Assembly (NCBI GenBank): GCA_035308905.1
Contig: DATGFS010000031.1
Span: 1 to 64,000, forward strand
Direction: 5' to 3'
Length of the DNA stretch: 64,000 bases
Source of the DNA: a bacterium
Lineage (GTDB): Bacteria; Sysuimicrobiota; Sysuimicrobiia; Sysuimicrobiales; Segetimicrobiaceae
The notes under the pieces were generated by a model. It was not told the origin of the DNA and ran no database searches. It saw nothing but the letters and a program-made list of their open reading frames with translations. Positions 26,766 to 36,158 of the stretch are shown piece by piece; the stretch's first letter is position 1, and each line of letters starts with the position of its first letter. The translations under genes were made by a program, and so were the position numbers.

Positions 26766-28144
26766 CGCGCGTGGACCTGTAAGAGGGCCGCGATCTCGCC
26801 GACGTCCGCGACGCGGTCGAGACGGTACACCAGCTCCATCAGGCGCGTCGCGTTGCTCCGGGAGATGCGGGTCGTCGCGAGATCCATGAACTTCTGCTCC
26901 AGCTCGGCCTTCGTCATCGGGTTCTGGCGGCGGCCCTTGGCCTCGTCCACGCGCGCCGTGAGCGTCCGCCCGTCCCGCGTCGTGACCTCGACGACCGCGG
27001 GCGCGTGCGCCGGCCACGCGTCCATGGCGGCGTCGCCCACGAGGCGCACCCGTTTGGACAGCGACTTGATCCGGGGATCGGCACGGCGGTCCTCCAGAAT
27101 GTCGGCCGATTCGATCTTCCCGCGGACGGCCGCCACCGCCATGATGTACTGCGCGCAGTGGGACTTCAACGGATTGTCGTCGATCACGGGCGCGCGGTCC
27201 GCCTTGACCCGGTGGACGACCGCGGCGACGTCGTCCGCGGTGATCCGGTGCTCGTCGAGGATCGCAAGCAGCGCGTCCACGCCCGTATGGATGTCCCCGC
27301 AGCAGGGATGCCGCTTGTACCCGTAGTGCTGGGTGATCCACAGCGTCTCGCCGAGCCCCTCGGTCAGCCGGTCGAGATGCATCTCGCCCGCGTACGCGTC
27401 GTAGATGCTGTACTTGCCGCCGTCGAGGATCGCCGGCGGCCCGCCGAATCCCATCTGCGCGAGCAGCGCCGCGGTGACCCCGCCGCGCGCCGCCATCCCG
27501 ATGACCAGCGGACGCGAGTTCTCGGTCGGATCGTCCACCCAGGTCATCAGGCCCGAGGCGTTGCTGCCGGCGATGCCGAGGGCGTTCGCGAACTTCGGCC
27601 GGTCGAGGCGCAAGAGATGCCCCGCGACGGCCGCGGCGCCGAAGTAGCCGAAGACCGCGGAGGGATGGAACGAATGCGGGTACGAGTGCGCGGTCCGGCA
27701 CGCTTCACCCGCGCGGCTCGCGATCTCGTAGCCCACCGCGAGCGCCGCGAGGAACGCCTTGCCGTCCGACCGCTCGCGCTCCCCGACGGCGAGCGCCACC
27801 GGGACGAGGACGGCCGGCACGTGCTGCCTCGAGACGCTCGCCCCCTCGATGTCGGCGGCGTAGCCCATGGTCCCGTTCGCGAGCGCCGCGCTTTCGCACG
27901 ACGTCTTGAAGTCGCGGCCGATCACCGTGCACTCGGGCATGCCGCCGGCGCGCCGCCCGAGCTCGCCGGTGAGCCACGACGCGGTGTACTGCGGCGCCGA
28001 TCCCAGCAGCAGCGCCCCGAGCGTATCGAGCACGACCGTCTTCGCCTCCGCGACCGCGGCGGCGGGAAGATCGGCGAACGTGAACTGCGTGGCGTATGCG
28101 GTCAGCACCGCGGTGGGCCCGTGCTGCGGATCCTGCGTCGGCAT
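26762..28144 (-). CDS. MmgE/PrpD-family protein (copy B of three)
   Basis: 460-aa MmgE/PrpD protein. Key segments: MGYAADIEGASVSRQH, SFHPSAVFGYFGAAAVAGHLL, HYGYKRHPCCGDIHTGVD and DNPLKSHCAQYIMAVA. ATG 28144 has GAGGAG 8 nt upstream, and the stop overlaps the copy C start. The likely reaction is dehydration or epimerisation of a polycarboxylate or imino-dicarboxylate. It differs from copy C in the cysteine-rich active-site loop (PCCGDIH against CCAFIHP), so the two may have different substrates or form a hetero-oligomer. Confidence 0.9.
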   Translation of the reverse strand: MPTQDPQHGPTAVLTAYATQFTFADLPAAAVAEAKTVVLDTLGALLLGSAPQYTASWLTGELGRRAGGMPECTVIGRDFKTSCESAALANGTMGYAADIEGASVSRQHVPAVLVPVALAVGERERSDGKAFLAALAVGYEIASRAGEACRTAHSYPHSFHPSAVFGYFGAAAVAGHLLRLDRPKFANALGIAGSNASGLMTWVDDPTENSRPLVIGMAARGGVTAALLAQMGFGGPPAILDGGKYSIYDAYAGEMHLDRLTEGLGETLWITQHYGYKRHPCCGDIHTGVDALLAILDEHRITADDVAAVVHRVKADRAPVIDDNPLKSHCAQYIMAVAAVRGKIESADILEDRRADPRIKSLSKRVRLVGDAAMDAWPAHAPAVVEVTTRDGRTLTARVDEAKGRRQNPMTKAELEQKFMDLATTRISRSNATRLMELVYRLDRVADVGEIAALLQVHAR

Positions 28145-28168
28145 CTGCCGGCTCCTCTCAGTGTTCGT

Positions 28169-29530
28169 TCAGCGCCCGGCCGCCAGGCACCGCGCCAGCG
28201 CGGCGCAGTCGTCCAGCGAGTCGAGTCCGGCGACGAGCGTCTCGATCTCGTCGAGCCGCCCGTCCGGCACGACCCCGCGCGACAGCGTGCGGAACTTCGC
28301 CTTCAGATCGGCGGCGCTGAGCGCGTTTTCCGGATCGCCCGTCGGATAGTAGACCGTTTCCGTGAACTCGCGGCCGTCGTTCGTCCGGACCGTCGTGATC
28401 CCGGACCACTGCTCGGGGAACCGCTGCTCCAGCTCGTCGCTGCCGCTGACCCGGACGCGCGCGGACAGCGCGGCGATGCGCGGATCCTCCAGGCGGCGGC
28501 CGTCGAGCTGGTCGACCGCCACCCGCCCGTCGTACGCCGCGACGGCGAGTACGTACTGCGCATTATGCGACGGCAGCTCGTTGTTGTCGATGATGTCCGC
28601 CATCGACGTCGCGACCCGCGTGTGGACCTCGGCGATGTCGTCCGCGGCCACGCCGTGCTCGCGCATGATCGTGAACAGGCCGTCGAGGGGCGCGTGAATC
28701 TGCCGGCACGCCGCGTATTTCTTCAGGCTCGTGCGCATGAGCTCGAACCGCTCCCCGAGCCCGTCGGTCAGTACGGCGGCCTGATCGTCCTCGAGACCGC
28801 TGAAGGCGCGGAACAGGTTGTGCTTGCCTTCGAGGATGTGCGGCGGCCCGGTGAATCCCAGGTGGGCAAGTTGGGCCGCCGTCACTCCGTTCCGAGAGGC
28901 GATCCCGATCTGGAACGCCTTGCTGAGCTGCGACGCTTCGGTCACCCAGGCGAGCAGGCCCGACGCCTGGCACCCCGCCAGCCCGAACGCGTCCACCATC
29001 GCCGCGGGCTGAAGGCGCAGCATGCGGCCGGCCGCGGCCGCGGCCCCGAAGTTGCCGTCGATCGACGACGGGTGAAACGACCGGGCGTACAGGCGGACGG
29101 GATCGAGCGCGATCCCCACCCGGCCCTCCACGTCGTAGGCGGCGACGAGTGATGCGATCAACTCGCGCCCGCCCGCGTGGTCCGCCTCGCCGATCGCGAG
29201 CGCGGCGGGCAGCACGACGTTGGCCACGTGGGCGTTGGCCGGATTGTAGTTGTCGTCCTGTTCGAGACAGTGCGACATCGTCGCGTTCGCAAACGCGGCC
29301 GCGACGGGCGAGACGCGCAGCGCCGAGCCGGCGACCGTGCACGGGCCGGACTCGCCGAGCCCTTCCGTGTAGCGCGTGACGAGCCGGCCGGCCGGGTACC
29401 GCGCGCCGCCGAGCAGGGTGCCGAGCGTGTCCAGGACCAGATCCTTCACCCGCGCCACGACGCCCGCCGGCAGGTCCTCGTAGCGGAGCCCGCCCGCGTA
29501 TGCCGCGAGCCGTTCGGTCACGCCGGTCAT
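28169..29530 (-). CDS. MmgE/PrpD-family protein (copy A of three)
   Basis: 453-aa MmgE/PrpD protein, the first of the three to be transcribed. Family signs: SHCLEQDDNYNPANAHVAN, SFHPSSIDGNFGAAAAAGRML, LKKYAACRQIHAPLDGL and NNELPSHNAQYVLAVA. ATG 29530 follows GGGGGAGG. In the conserved C-terminal motif it has SHNAQY where copies B and C have SHCAQY, so it is the outlier. It follows the M20 peptidase gene by 44 nt. Confidence 0.9.
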   Translation of the reverse strand: MTGVTERLAAYAGGLRYEDLPAGVVARVKDLVLDTLGTLLGGARYPAGRLVTRYTEGLGESGPCTVAGSALRVSPVAAAFANATMSHCLEQDDNYNPANAHVANVVLPAALAIGEADHAGGRELIASLVAAYDVEGRVGIALDPVRLYARSFHPSSIDGNFGAAAAAGRMLRLQPAAMVDAFGLAGCQASGLLAWVTEASQLSKAFQIGIASRNGVTAAQLAHLGFTGPPHILEGKHNLFRAFSGLEDDQAAVLTDGLGERFELMRTSLKKYAACRQIHAPLDGLFTIMREHGVAADDIAEVHTRVATSMADIIDNNELPSHNAQYVLAVAAYDGRVAVDQLDGRRLEDPRIAALSARVRVSGSDELEQRFPEQWSGITTVRTNDGREFTETVYYPTGDPENALSAADLKAKFRTLSRGVVPDGRLDEIETLVAGLDSLDDCAALARCLAAGR

Positions 29531-29574
29531 CGGTGCCTCCCCCTTGTCTTCGTGCGCGTGCTTCGTGCGCGTGC

Positions 29575-30927
29575 TTAGATCGCGCCGGCCAGCTCGCCGA
29601 TGAGGCGCGCCGTGAACTCGACGCCCGCGCAGTAGTCGTCGACTTTGATGCCCTCGTCGGGCGCGTGAAACTGCGACTCGGCCGAGCCCATGCCGGCGTT
29701 GATGAGCGGAATCCCGAGCGGGTCCGCGAGCTCGTGGTACGGCGCCCCGATCCAGGGCGCCACCGGGTAGATCGCCGGCGACGTCCGGTAGAAGTCCCGG
29801 CCGGTCCGGATGATCGCCGCGACCATCGGATGCTCGAGCGGCACCTTGCCCGGATACCGCTCGCTCAGCGGGCGCAGCGTGATGCCGGTGAACCCGTGGG
29901 CGTCGAGGTGCCGTCTTAAGATCCCCTCCATCTTGGCCGGATCCTGGTTGGGGACGAGCCCGAAGCGCACCACACCGACCGCGCGCCGCGGCATGCCCCT
30001 GCTGCCGTCGAAGGTGCGCCCCGCGCCGAGCCCTGAAACTTCGAGCGTCGGCTCGAACAAAAGACGCCGGATCGCGTCGCGGTCGCGCACGTCGAGCGTC
30101 AGTTTCGAGAGTCCGAGGCGCCGCTTGAGCCCCTCGTCGTCGAAGCGCAGGTCGTCCAGCAGTTTCACCTCCGCCTCCGACGGCCGGACGGCGTCGTCGT
30201 AGAACCCGGCGATCGTCACCCGCTCGTCGGGCCCTTTCATGCTCGTGAACGCCCACACGATCTCCCAGGCCGGATTCGGCACCACGGACGTCAGGCTGCT
30301 GTGAAAGGTCTGCCGCGCGCCGGTGCGCTCCATCTCGAAGAGGATGCGGCCCCGGCAGCCGAGGCTGATCGTCGGCCGGCCCAGATCGTCCCGGCCGCCG
30401 CCCTCGCCGAGCGCCCCGTCCGCGCGCAGCAGGTCACGGTTCGCCAGCACCAGCTCGCGCAGGTGCGGGCTGCCGAGCTCTTCCTCGCCGTCGATCACGA
30501 ACTTGATCGTGAGCGGCGGGGTCCCGTGCACCGCCCGCCAGGCGTCGACGGCGCACAACCGCGCGGCCAGCTCGCCCTTGTTGTCGCTCGCGCCCCGCGC
30601 GACGAGGCGCCCGTCGACGATCTCCGCGGCGAACGGCGGCGACGTCCAGGCGTCGAGCGGCTCCGCCGGCACGACGTCGTAGTGGTTGTAGAGGAGCAGC
30701 GTTCTCGCCGACGCGCCGGGGATGGTGCCGACGATCAGGGGCGGCGCGCCCGCGGTCTCGCGCAGGACGACGTCCGCGCCGAGGCCGCGCAGCAGCCCGG
30801 TCAGGAACCCCACCGCCTCCGGCACGGCCTGGTTGGAGACGCTCGGGATGCGGCAGAAGGTCCGCAGCGTCTCCACGTAGCGGTCCCGGTGACCCTCGAC
30901 GTACTCGTGCAGCGCGTTCGCCGTCAC
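29575..30927 (-). CDS. M20-family dipeptidase/deacylase (ArgE/DapE/CPG2 group)
   Basis: 450-aa zinc hydrolase. LLYNHYDVVP (His/Asp), GASDNKGELAA (bridging Asp), DGEEELGS (catalytic and ligand Glu) and FHAPDEGI (last His) are all in order, so the active site looks complete. It cleaves dipeptides or N-acyl amino acids in the cytoplasm. GTG 30927 overlaps the importer 3 dppC-like stop as GTGA, with GAGG 9 nt upstream. Its position between importer 3 and the PrpD block suggests it opens the imported conjugate and feeds the following enzymes. Confidence 0.92.
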   Translation of the reverse strand: MTANALHEYVEGHRDRYVETLRTFCRIPSVSNQAVPEAVGFLTGLLRGLGADVVLRETAGAPPLIVGTIPGASARTLLLYNHYDVVPAEPLDAWTSPPFAAEIVDGRLVARGASDNKGELAARLCAVDAWRAVHGTPPLTIKFVIDGEEELGSPHLRELVLANRDLLRADGALGEGGGRDDLGRPTISLGCRGRILFEMERTGARQTFHSSLTSVVPNPAWEIVWAFTSMKGPDERVTIAGFYDDAVRPSEAEVKLLDDLRFDDEGLKRRLGLSKLTLDVRDRDAIRRLLFEPTLEVSGLGAGRTFDGSRGMPRRAVGVVRFGLVPNQDPAKMEGILRRHLDAHGFTGITLRPLSERYPGKVPLEHPMVAAIIRTGRDFYRTSPAIYPVAPWIGAPYHELADPLGIPLINAGMGSAESQFHAPDEGIKVDDYCAGVEFTARLIGELAGAI

Positions 30928-31835
30928 AGCCGCAGCCTCGGATCCAGCGCGTCGTGCAGCCCGTCCCCGAACAGGTTGACCGCGAGCACCGTCAGCGCGA
31001 TCGCCACGCCGGGGAACGTGCTGATCCACCATGCGTTCTGGAGATAGTCGCGTCCCTGGGCCAAGATCAGACCCCACTCGGGGGTGGGGGGCTGCGCGCC
31101 CATGCCGAGGAAGCTCAGCGTCGCCGCGGTGAGAATGGCCACGCCGACGTTGAGCGTGCCGAGGATCAGCGCCGGCCCGTAGATGTTCGGCAGGATGTGC
31201 CGCACCGCCACCCGCGCCTCGCTGCACCCGCCGGCCCGCGCCGCCTCCACGTACACGTTCTCGCGCGCGGAGATGACGCAGCCGCGCACGAACCGCGTGA
31301 ACCGGGGCACGCTCGCGATGCCCACCGCCAACACGACGTTCGACAGCGCCGAGCCGAGCGCCGCGGCGATGGCGAGCGCGAACAGGAGCGTCGGCACCGC
31401 CAGCATGACGTCGACGGCACGCATGATGACCGTGTCAATCCATCCGCCGCGGTAGCCGCTCAGCAGCCCGAACACCACCCCGGCCGTCAACGTCAAGGCA
31501 CTCGCCGCGAGCCCCGCGACCAGCGAGATGCGCGACCCTGCCAGCACCCGGCTGAACACATCGCGGCCGATCTCATCCGTCCCCATCCAGTGCCGCGGCC
31601 CGGGCGGTGAGAAGATGTCTTCCGGCGACGGCCGCGTCGGCGGATACGGGCTCACGAGCGGCGAGAGGAGCGCCGCGCCCACCATCACGCCGAGCAGCAC
31701 CGCCCCGAGCGCGGCCTTCCGGTTGCGCCAGAACCGCCGTGCGACCTCCGCGGTGCGGGACTCGGACGTCGCGGGCGGGCGCGGCGGCGCGGGCACCGGC
31801 TCGGGGATCGCGTGTGCCGCGAGGACCTCAGCCAT
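30924..31835 (-). CDS. Peptide-type ABC transporter permease, DppC-like (importer 3)
   Basis: 303-aa DppC-like permease with a proline-rich cytoplasmic N-terminus (PEPVPAPPRPPAT). MGTDEIGRDVFSRVLAGSR, the EAA loop VYVEAARAGGC, FLGMGAQPPTPEWG and ALDPRLRL are seen. ATG 31835 lies 8 nt inside the dppB-like gene and the stop overlaps the M20 gene start. No ATPase gene follows. Confidence 0.92.
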   Translation of the reverse strand: MAEVLAAHAIPEPVPAPPRPPATSESRTAEVARRFWRNRKAALGAVLLGVMVGAALLSPLVSPYPPTRPSPEDIFSPPGPRHWMGTDEIGRDVFSRVLAGSRISLVAGLAASALTLTAGVVFGLLSGYRGGWIDTVIMRAVDVMLAVPTLLFALAIAAALGSALSNVVLAVGIASVPRFTRFVRGCVISARENVYVEAARAGGCSEARVAVRHILPNIYGPALILGTLNVGVAILTAATLSFLGMGAQPPTPEWGLILAQGRDYLQNAWWISTFPGVAIALTVLAVNLFGDGLHDALDPRLRL

Positions 31836-32760
31836 AGGCCCCGGCGTCCCGGATCCGCGGATCGAGGTAGCAGTAGGAGACGTCGACCAGCATATTGGCG
31901 AGGACGTAGCCGCAGGCCGCGACCAGGAGCGTCGACTGCAGCGCGGGGTAATCGCGGTAGGTGATCGACTCCACGATCAGCCGGCCGAGCCCGGGACGCG
32001 CGAACACCGTCTCCACGACGACGGTCCCGGACAGCAGGTTGCCGAGCTCGACGCCGACGATCGTCACCACGGGGATGAGCGAGTTCCGCAGCGCGTGCTT
32101 CAAGACGACCGACCGGGGCGGCAGGCCCTTGGCCCGCGCCGTCACGACATACTCCTGATGCAGCGTCTGCACGAGGCTGGAGCGCGCGAGCCGGCTGATG
32201 ACGCCGGTGCTATAGAGGCCGAGCGTGACCGCCGGCATCACGAGCTGCTGCCACCCCGATCCGGTCGTCACCGGCAGCCAGCCGAGCCAGAGCGAGAACA
32301 CGAAGATCAGCATGAGCCCGAGCCAGAAGCTCGGAATGGACACCCCGGACAGCGCGGCGATCGTGCTCACATTGTCGACCCAGCCGTGCGGCCGCAGCGC
32401 GGCCAGCGTGCCGAGCGCGACCCCGAGGGCGACGGCGATGCCGAGCCCCACCAGCGCGAGCTCGAGCGTCGGCGGCAGAAACTGGCCGATCAGGCGGCTC
32501 ACCGGCTCGCCGTAGCGGATGGAGCGGCCGAGGCGGCCGCGCGCGAGCGACCCGAGTTCGTCCGTGTACTGGCGCCAGAGCGGCCGGTCGAGGCCGTATT
32601 CGTGCCGCAGCGATTCCAATTGCGACTTCGACGCGCTGCCCTCGGAGATCAAGAGCGCCGGGTCGGACGGCAGCACGTGCAGCACGACGAACACGAGCGT
32701 GTAGACGCCGAGCAGCGCCGGCAGCGTCGTCAGCACGCGCCGGCCGATGAATTTCAACAC
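31828..32760 (-). CDS. Peptide-type ABC transporter permease, DppB-like (importer 3)
   Basis: 310-aa DppB-like permease: IGRRVLTTLPALLGVYTLVF, HVLPSDPALL, EAA loop YVVTARAKGLPP and a YLDPRIRDAG end. It starts with GTG 32760, 59 nt after the binding-protein stop. The usual GDPA of this family is SDPA here. Confidence 0.91.
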   Translation of the reverse strand: MLKFIGRRVLTTLPALLGVYTLVFVVLHVLPSDPALLISEGSASKSQLESLRHEYGLDRPLWRQYTDELGSLARGRLGRSIRYGEPVSRLIGQFLPPTLELALVGLGIAVALGVALGTLAALRPHGWVDNVSTIAALSGVSIPSFWLGLMLIFVFSLWLGWLPVTTGSGWQQLVMPAVTLGLYSTGVISRLARSSLVQTLHQEYVVTARAKGLPPRSVVLKHALRNSLIPVVTIVGVELGNLLSGTVVVETVFARPGLGRLIVESITYRDYPALQSTLLVAACGYVLANMLVDVSYCYLDPRIRDAGAYG

Positions 32761-32819
32761 GGCGGCGGTCTACGGACGCGGCGCCCGTGCCCGGGCGTCA
32801 CACCTTCGCCTCGCGCCGC

Positions 32820-34484
32820 CTACGACTGGATCCACGCATCCTGGAAGTACGGATACCAGGACCGCGCGTCCATGTGGAAGTTCTTGACGTTCGCGTCCGT
32901 CACCCAGACGAACAGCGTGATGTAGATCGGGACGACATACCCCTGCTCGAGGATACGCCGGGTCGCGCGCGAGACGAGCGCCTGGCGCGCCTTCCGGTCG
33001 ACCGTCAGGTCCTGCTCCGCGAGGACCTGATCGAGTTCGGGGTCCTTGTTCATCGACCAGGCGAAGCTGCCCACGTTCTTCGAGGCGAAGAGGTCGACGA
33101 GGTAGTGCGGGTCGCTGGCCTCGAACTCGCGGTTGACCAGGTGGTAAAGACCCTTGCTGCCGGCCACGGTGCGATCCGCGGGTGTGCCCGCGATCAGCTT
33201 GGTCGAGAAACCGACGTCCTGCAGCATCGTCAGCATGAGCTGCTTGTAGTTCTCCGTCATGAACCCGCTCGTGAACACGTCGAGATGCAGCGGAGTGCCG
33301 TCCTTCACGCGGACGCCGTTCGGGCCCCGCTTCCAGCCGGCCTCTTCGAGCAGCTGTCTCGCCTTCCCCGGATTGAACGCGTACAGATGGTCGAGCGCCG
33401 GATCGTAGCCGAAGCTCGTCGGACCGATGAGGTTCCACGTCGGCCGCGCGAACCCGGGGTAGAAGACTTTGACGATGGTGTCCTTGCTGACCGCGTAGTT
33501 GATCGCCTGCCGCACCGCCAATTCGTTCGTCGGCGGCTTCTGTGTGTTGATGAAATTGAACCACGTGGTGCCCGGCGACACCCCTTCGTACATCGCGAAC
33601 GCCGAGTCGCGCCGCCAGTCCCGCAGGCGCAGCGGCCCCGGCCAGGCCTCGACGCGCAGCTCCTTGCGGCCGTTCATGAGCGCATCCCGCGTGCCCTGCT
33701 CCGGCACGAACTTGAACGTCAGGCGGTCGAGGTACGGCGGCCCCGCGTTGGTCTTGCCGGGGAACGTCGTGCCCCACTTGTAGTTCGGGTTCCGCGCCAG
33801 CGTGATATGCGTGTCGCGCTGCCACTCCACGAACGTAAAGGGCCCCGTCCCGACCAGGTGGTTTTGAAAGTCCTGGCCGTACTTCTTCACCGCGGCGGGC
33901 GACGGAATGCCGAGGTACCCCTGGCTCAGCGAGTCGAAGATCGGCGCAAAGGGCTCCTTGAGGCGCAGCTGCACGGTGTGGTCGTCGATCACGACCGTCG
34001 AGTCGTAGGGCCCCAGCAGCGAGCGCGCGTACTGCGACTTCGTGGCCGGATCGACGCAGCGGTCGAAATGGAACTTGACCGCCTCGGCGTTGAAATCGGT
34101 CCCGTCGTGGAACTTGACGCCCTGCCGCAGCTTGAACGTCAGCTGTGTGCCGTCCTTGGAGGCGGTCCACGAGGTGGCCAGACCCGGATAGATGCTGAGG
34201 TCGTTGCCCAGATAGACGAGCGAGTCGAACACCATCTGGGTCACCATCGTCTCGGGCGGCCCCCAGTAGACGGCCGGATCGAGCTTGTCGAGCGTGCGGT
34301 ACATGCCGATGGTCAGCTCGCCGCCCGGGTGAGGCGGAGCCGCCGCGGCGGCCGCCGCATTCGGGCGCAGCAGCCGGCCGGGACCTCCGAGCGCCGAGAG
34401 CGGAAGCGCCGATCCGGCGCCGGCCGCGAGCAGTTTCACGAACTTGCGGCGGGACAGTGAATGCGCGCTGGTGCGTTTGCCCAT
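32820..34484 (-). CDS. Peptide-type ABC transporter substrate-binding protein (importer 3)
   Basis: 554-aa family 5 binding protein with a textbook twin-arginine signal, SLSRRKFVKLLAAGAGSA, near residues 9-26. TFKLRQGVKFHDGTDFNAEAVK, NHLVGTGPFTFVEW and VRQAINYAVSKD are family motifs. ATG 34484 heads the ten-gene minus-strand run that ends at the ThDP enzyme. It is divergent from the DNA glycosylase gene across about 130 nt of less GC-rich DNA that should hold both promoters. Confidence 0.92.
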   Translation of the reverse strand: MGKRTSAHSLSRRKFVKLLAAGAGSALPLSALGGPGRLLRPNAAAAAAAPPHPGGELTIGMYRTLDKLDPAVYWGPPETMVTQMVFDSLVYLGNDLSIYPGLATSWTASKDGTQLTFKLRQGVKFHDGTDFNAEAVKFHFDRCVDPATKSQYARSLLGPYDSTVVIDDHTVQLRLKEPFAPIFDSLSQGYLGIPSPAAVKKYGQDFQNHLVGTGPFTFVEWQRDTHITLARNPNYKWGTTFPGKTNAGPPYLDRLTFKFVPEQGTRDALMNGRKELRVEAWPGPLRLRDWRRDSAFAMYEGVSPGTTWFNFINTQKPPTNELAVRQAINYAVSKDTIVKVFYPGFARPTWNLIGPTSFGYDPALDHLYAFNPGKARQLLEEAGWKRGPNGVRVKDGTPLHLDVFTSGFMTENYKQLMLTMLQDVGFSTKLIAGTPADRTVAGSKGLYHLVNREFEASDPHYLVDLFASKNVGSFAWSMNKDPELDQVLAEQDLTVDRKARQALVSRATRRILEQGYVVPIYITLFVWVTDANVKNFHMDARSWYPYFQDAWIQS

Positions 34485-34613
34485 CGCCAAGCCACCCCCG
34501 ATTTCTGGAACCTGTTCCCCAATACTGAATTCAACGCCGTGCGAAGACCGCCCTGTCCCCGCGGAACCGTGCGGCCAGGGACGTCCCGAGAATACGGAGA
34601 AGCGAGGCTCGTG

Positions 34614-35246
34614 GTGACGGCCGCCGATCGCTCTCCGTTCCGCACGCTGCCGGACTATCTCGGGCCGGGCCTTCGAATCGTGTTCGTGGGCATCAACCCG
34701 GGAGTCTATTCGGTGGAGCGCGGGCATTATTTCGCGCGGACGACGAGCCGGTTTTGGCCGGCGTTCTCGCGCTCCGTCCTCTCCGCGCCGATCCGCGGGG
34801 CGCTGGGCCTGGACGTGCTGGGGCCGGAACACGACGGCGCCCTCCTCCGGTTCGGCATCGGGTTCACGGACGTGGTCAAAGTCCCGAGCCGGAACGCGGC
34901 CGAACTCTCGCCGCGCATGTTCCGCGAGTGGGCGCCGCGGCTGCTGCGGCGCCTCGAGAAATACCAGCCGCGCGTGGCCTGCTTCCACGGGCTCACGGGG
35001 TTCCGCCCGTTCGTCCAGTTTGCGCTCGGCGGAGATCCGAAGGGCATCGTCTTGGGACCGCAGCGGCTGACCGTCGGACGCTCTCGGTTGTTTGTCGCAC
35101 CAAACCCGAGCCCGGCAAACGCGCACTTCACGGTCGCGGACCAGATCCGATGGTACGATCGGTTGGCGAAGTTCTCAGGCGACGGACCTCGTGTGAGCAC
35201 CGCTACGTCAATCCCGGGAGAGCGATGTGCGCGGTCTAAGAGGTAA
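34614..35246 (+). CDS. mug: Mismatch-specific uracil/thymine DNA glycosylase (MUG/TDG family)
   Basis: 210-aa base-excision repair enzyme that removes uracil or thymine from G:U or G:T pairs. GINPG at residues 26-30 is the family 2 UDG active-site motif (Asn28), and APNPSPANAHF near the C-terminus corresponds to the intercalation loop. No ATG fits; GTG 34614 has GCGAGG 6 nt upstream and GTG 34611 is the alternative. The last 20 nt overlap the next SDR gene. A useful enzyme in high-GC DNA, where cytosine deamination is frequent. Confidence 0.88.
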   Translation: MTAADRSPFRTLPDYLGPGLRIVFVGINPGVYSVERGHYFARTTSRFWPAFSRSVLSAPIRGALGLDVLGPEHDGALLRFGIGFTDVVKVPSRNAAELSPRMFREWAPRLLRRLEKYQPRVACFHGLTGFRPFVQFALGGDPKGIVLGPQRLTVGRSRLFVAPNPSPANAHFTVADQIRWYDRLAKFSGDGPRVSTATSIPGERCARSKR

Positions 35247-36006
35247 GGTGGCAATCGTGACCGGCGGCGGCCAAGGGATCGGCCGCGCGATCGTGCTGCG
35301 CCTGGCGCAGGAAGGCACGGACCTCGTGATTGGGGATCTGAACTCCGCGACGGCGTCCGCGGTGGCGGATGAAGTGCAGGCCGTCGGGGGCAGGGCCCTC
35401 GTCGTGCGCACCGACGTCGCCCGGGACAAGGACCGCCGCGCGCTCGTCGACGCCGCGCTCGCGAAGTTCGGGAAGATCGACGTCCTCGTCAACAACGCCG
35501 GGATCGTCCGAGTCAGCGATCCGCTCAAGATTACCGAGGAAGAGTGGGACCTCATCCAGGCGGTCAACGTGAAAGGGACCTACTTCACCTGCCAGGCCGT
35601 CCTGCCGCACATGCTCGAGCGAGGCGCCGGCAGAATCGTGAACCTCGCCAGCATCGCGGCCAAAGCGGGCAGCACCGCGTTCATCCACTACAACGTCAGC
35701 AAGGCCGGCGTGGTCGCGCTCACGCGCAATCTGGCCGTGGCCTATGGCAAGCGCGGCATCACCGTGAACTGCGTGTGCCCGGGGATTGTGGACACCGAGA
35801 TGTGGGCGAAGATCGATCGCGAGGCCGCTCCCTTGATGGGACTGCAGGCGGGAGAGTTCACGCGGAATCGCGTCAGCACGATTGCGCTCGGACGGATGGA
35901 AAAGCCCGAAGAGGTCGGGGATGCCGTCGCGTTTCTCTGCTCGGACGACGCACGGTACATCACCGGGCAGGCCATCAACGTGGAAGGCGGACTGATCTTC
36001 CACTAA
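35227..36006 (+). CDS. SDR-family NAD(P)-dependent oxidoreductase
   Basis: 259-aa classical SDR. TGGGQGIG at residues 12-19, NNAGIV, the catalytic serine in NLASIA, YNVSK and the ITGQAINVEGG C-terminus are complete. It resembles FabG-like and 3-hydroxyacyl or polyol dehydrogenases; substrate unknown. The start is GTG 35227 behind GGGAGAG and overlaps the glycosylase gene by 20 nt. The two functions have no obvious link, so the overlap may just be compact packing. Confidence 0.9.
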   Translation: MRGLRGKVAIVTGGGQGIGRAIVLRLAQEGTDLVIGDLNSATASAVADEVQAVGGRALVVRTDVARDKDRRALVDAALAKFGKIDVLVNNAGIVRVSDPLKITEEEWDLIQAVNVKGTYFTCQAVLPHMLERGAGRIVNLASIAAKAGSTAFIHYNVSKAGVVALTRNLAVAYGKRGITVNCVCPGIVDTEMWAKIDREAAPLMGLQAGEFTRNRVSTIALGRMEKPEEVGDAVAFLCSDDARYITGQAINVEGGLIFH

Positions 36007-36158
36007 GACTCCGGGAACACTCTCCCGCGCGGGCAACTGCTACTCGACCGCGTGTCATGATCCGCCTCGGCGATGTGCATGATACCGATTCAGGTTTGCA
36101 ACTCATGCGCGACGGAACAGGCAGGCGAACCTACGTTCCCGGGCTCCGGGGGAGTCCG

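Noticed and set aside
34507-34518. GGAACCTGTTCC inverted repeat upstream of the DNA glycosylase, considered as a LexA/SOS box
   Set aside because: The SOS box has GAAC and GTTC separated by 4 nt; here the spacer is 2 nt. It may still be an operator, but one short repeat is weak evidence.
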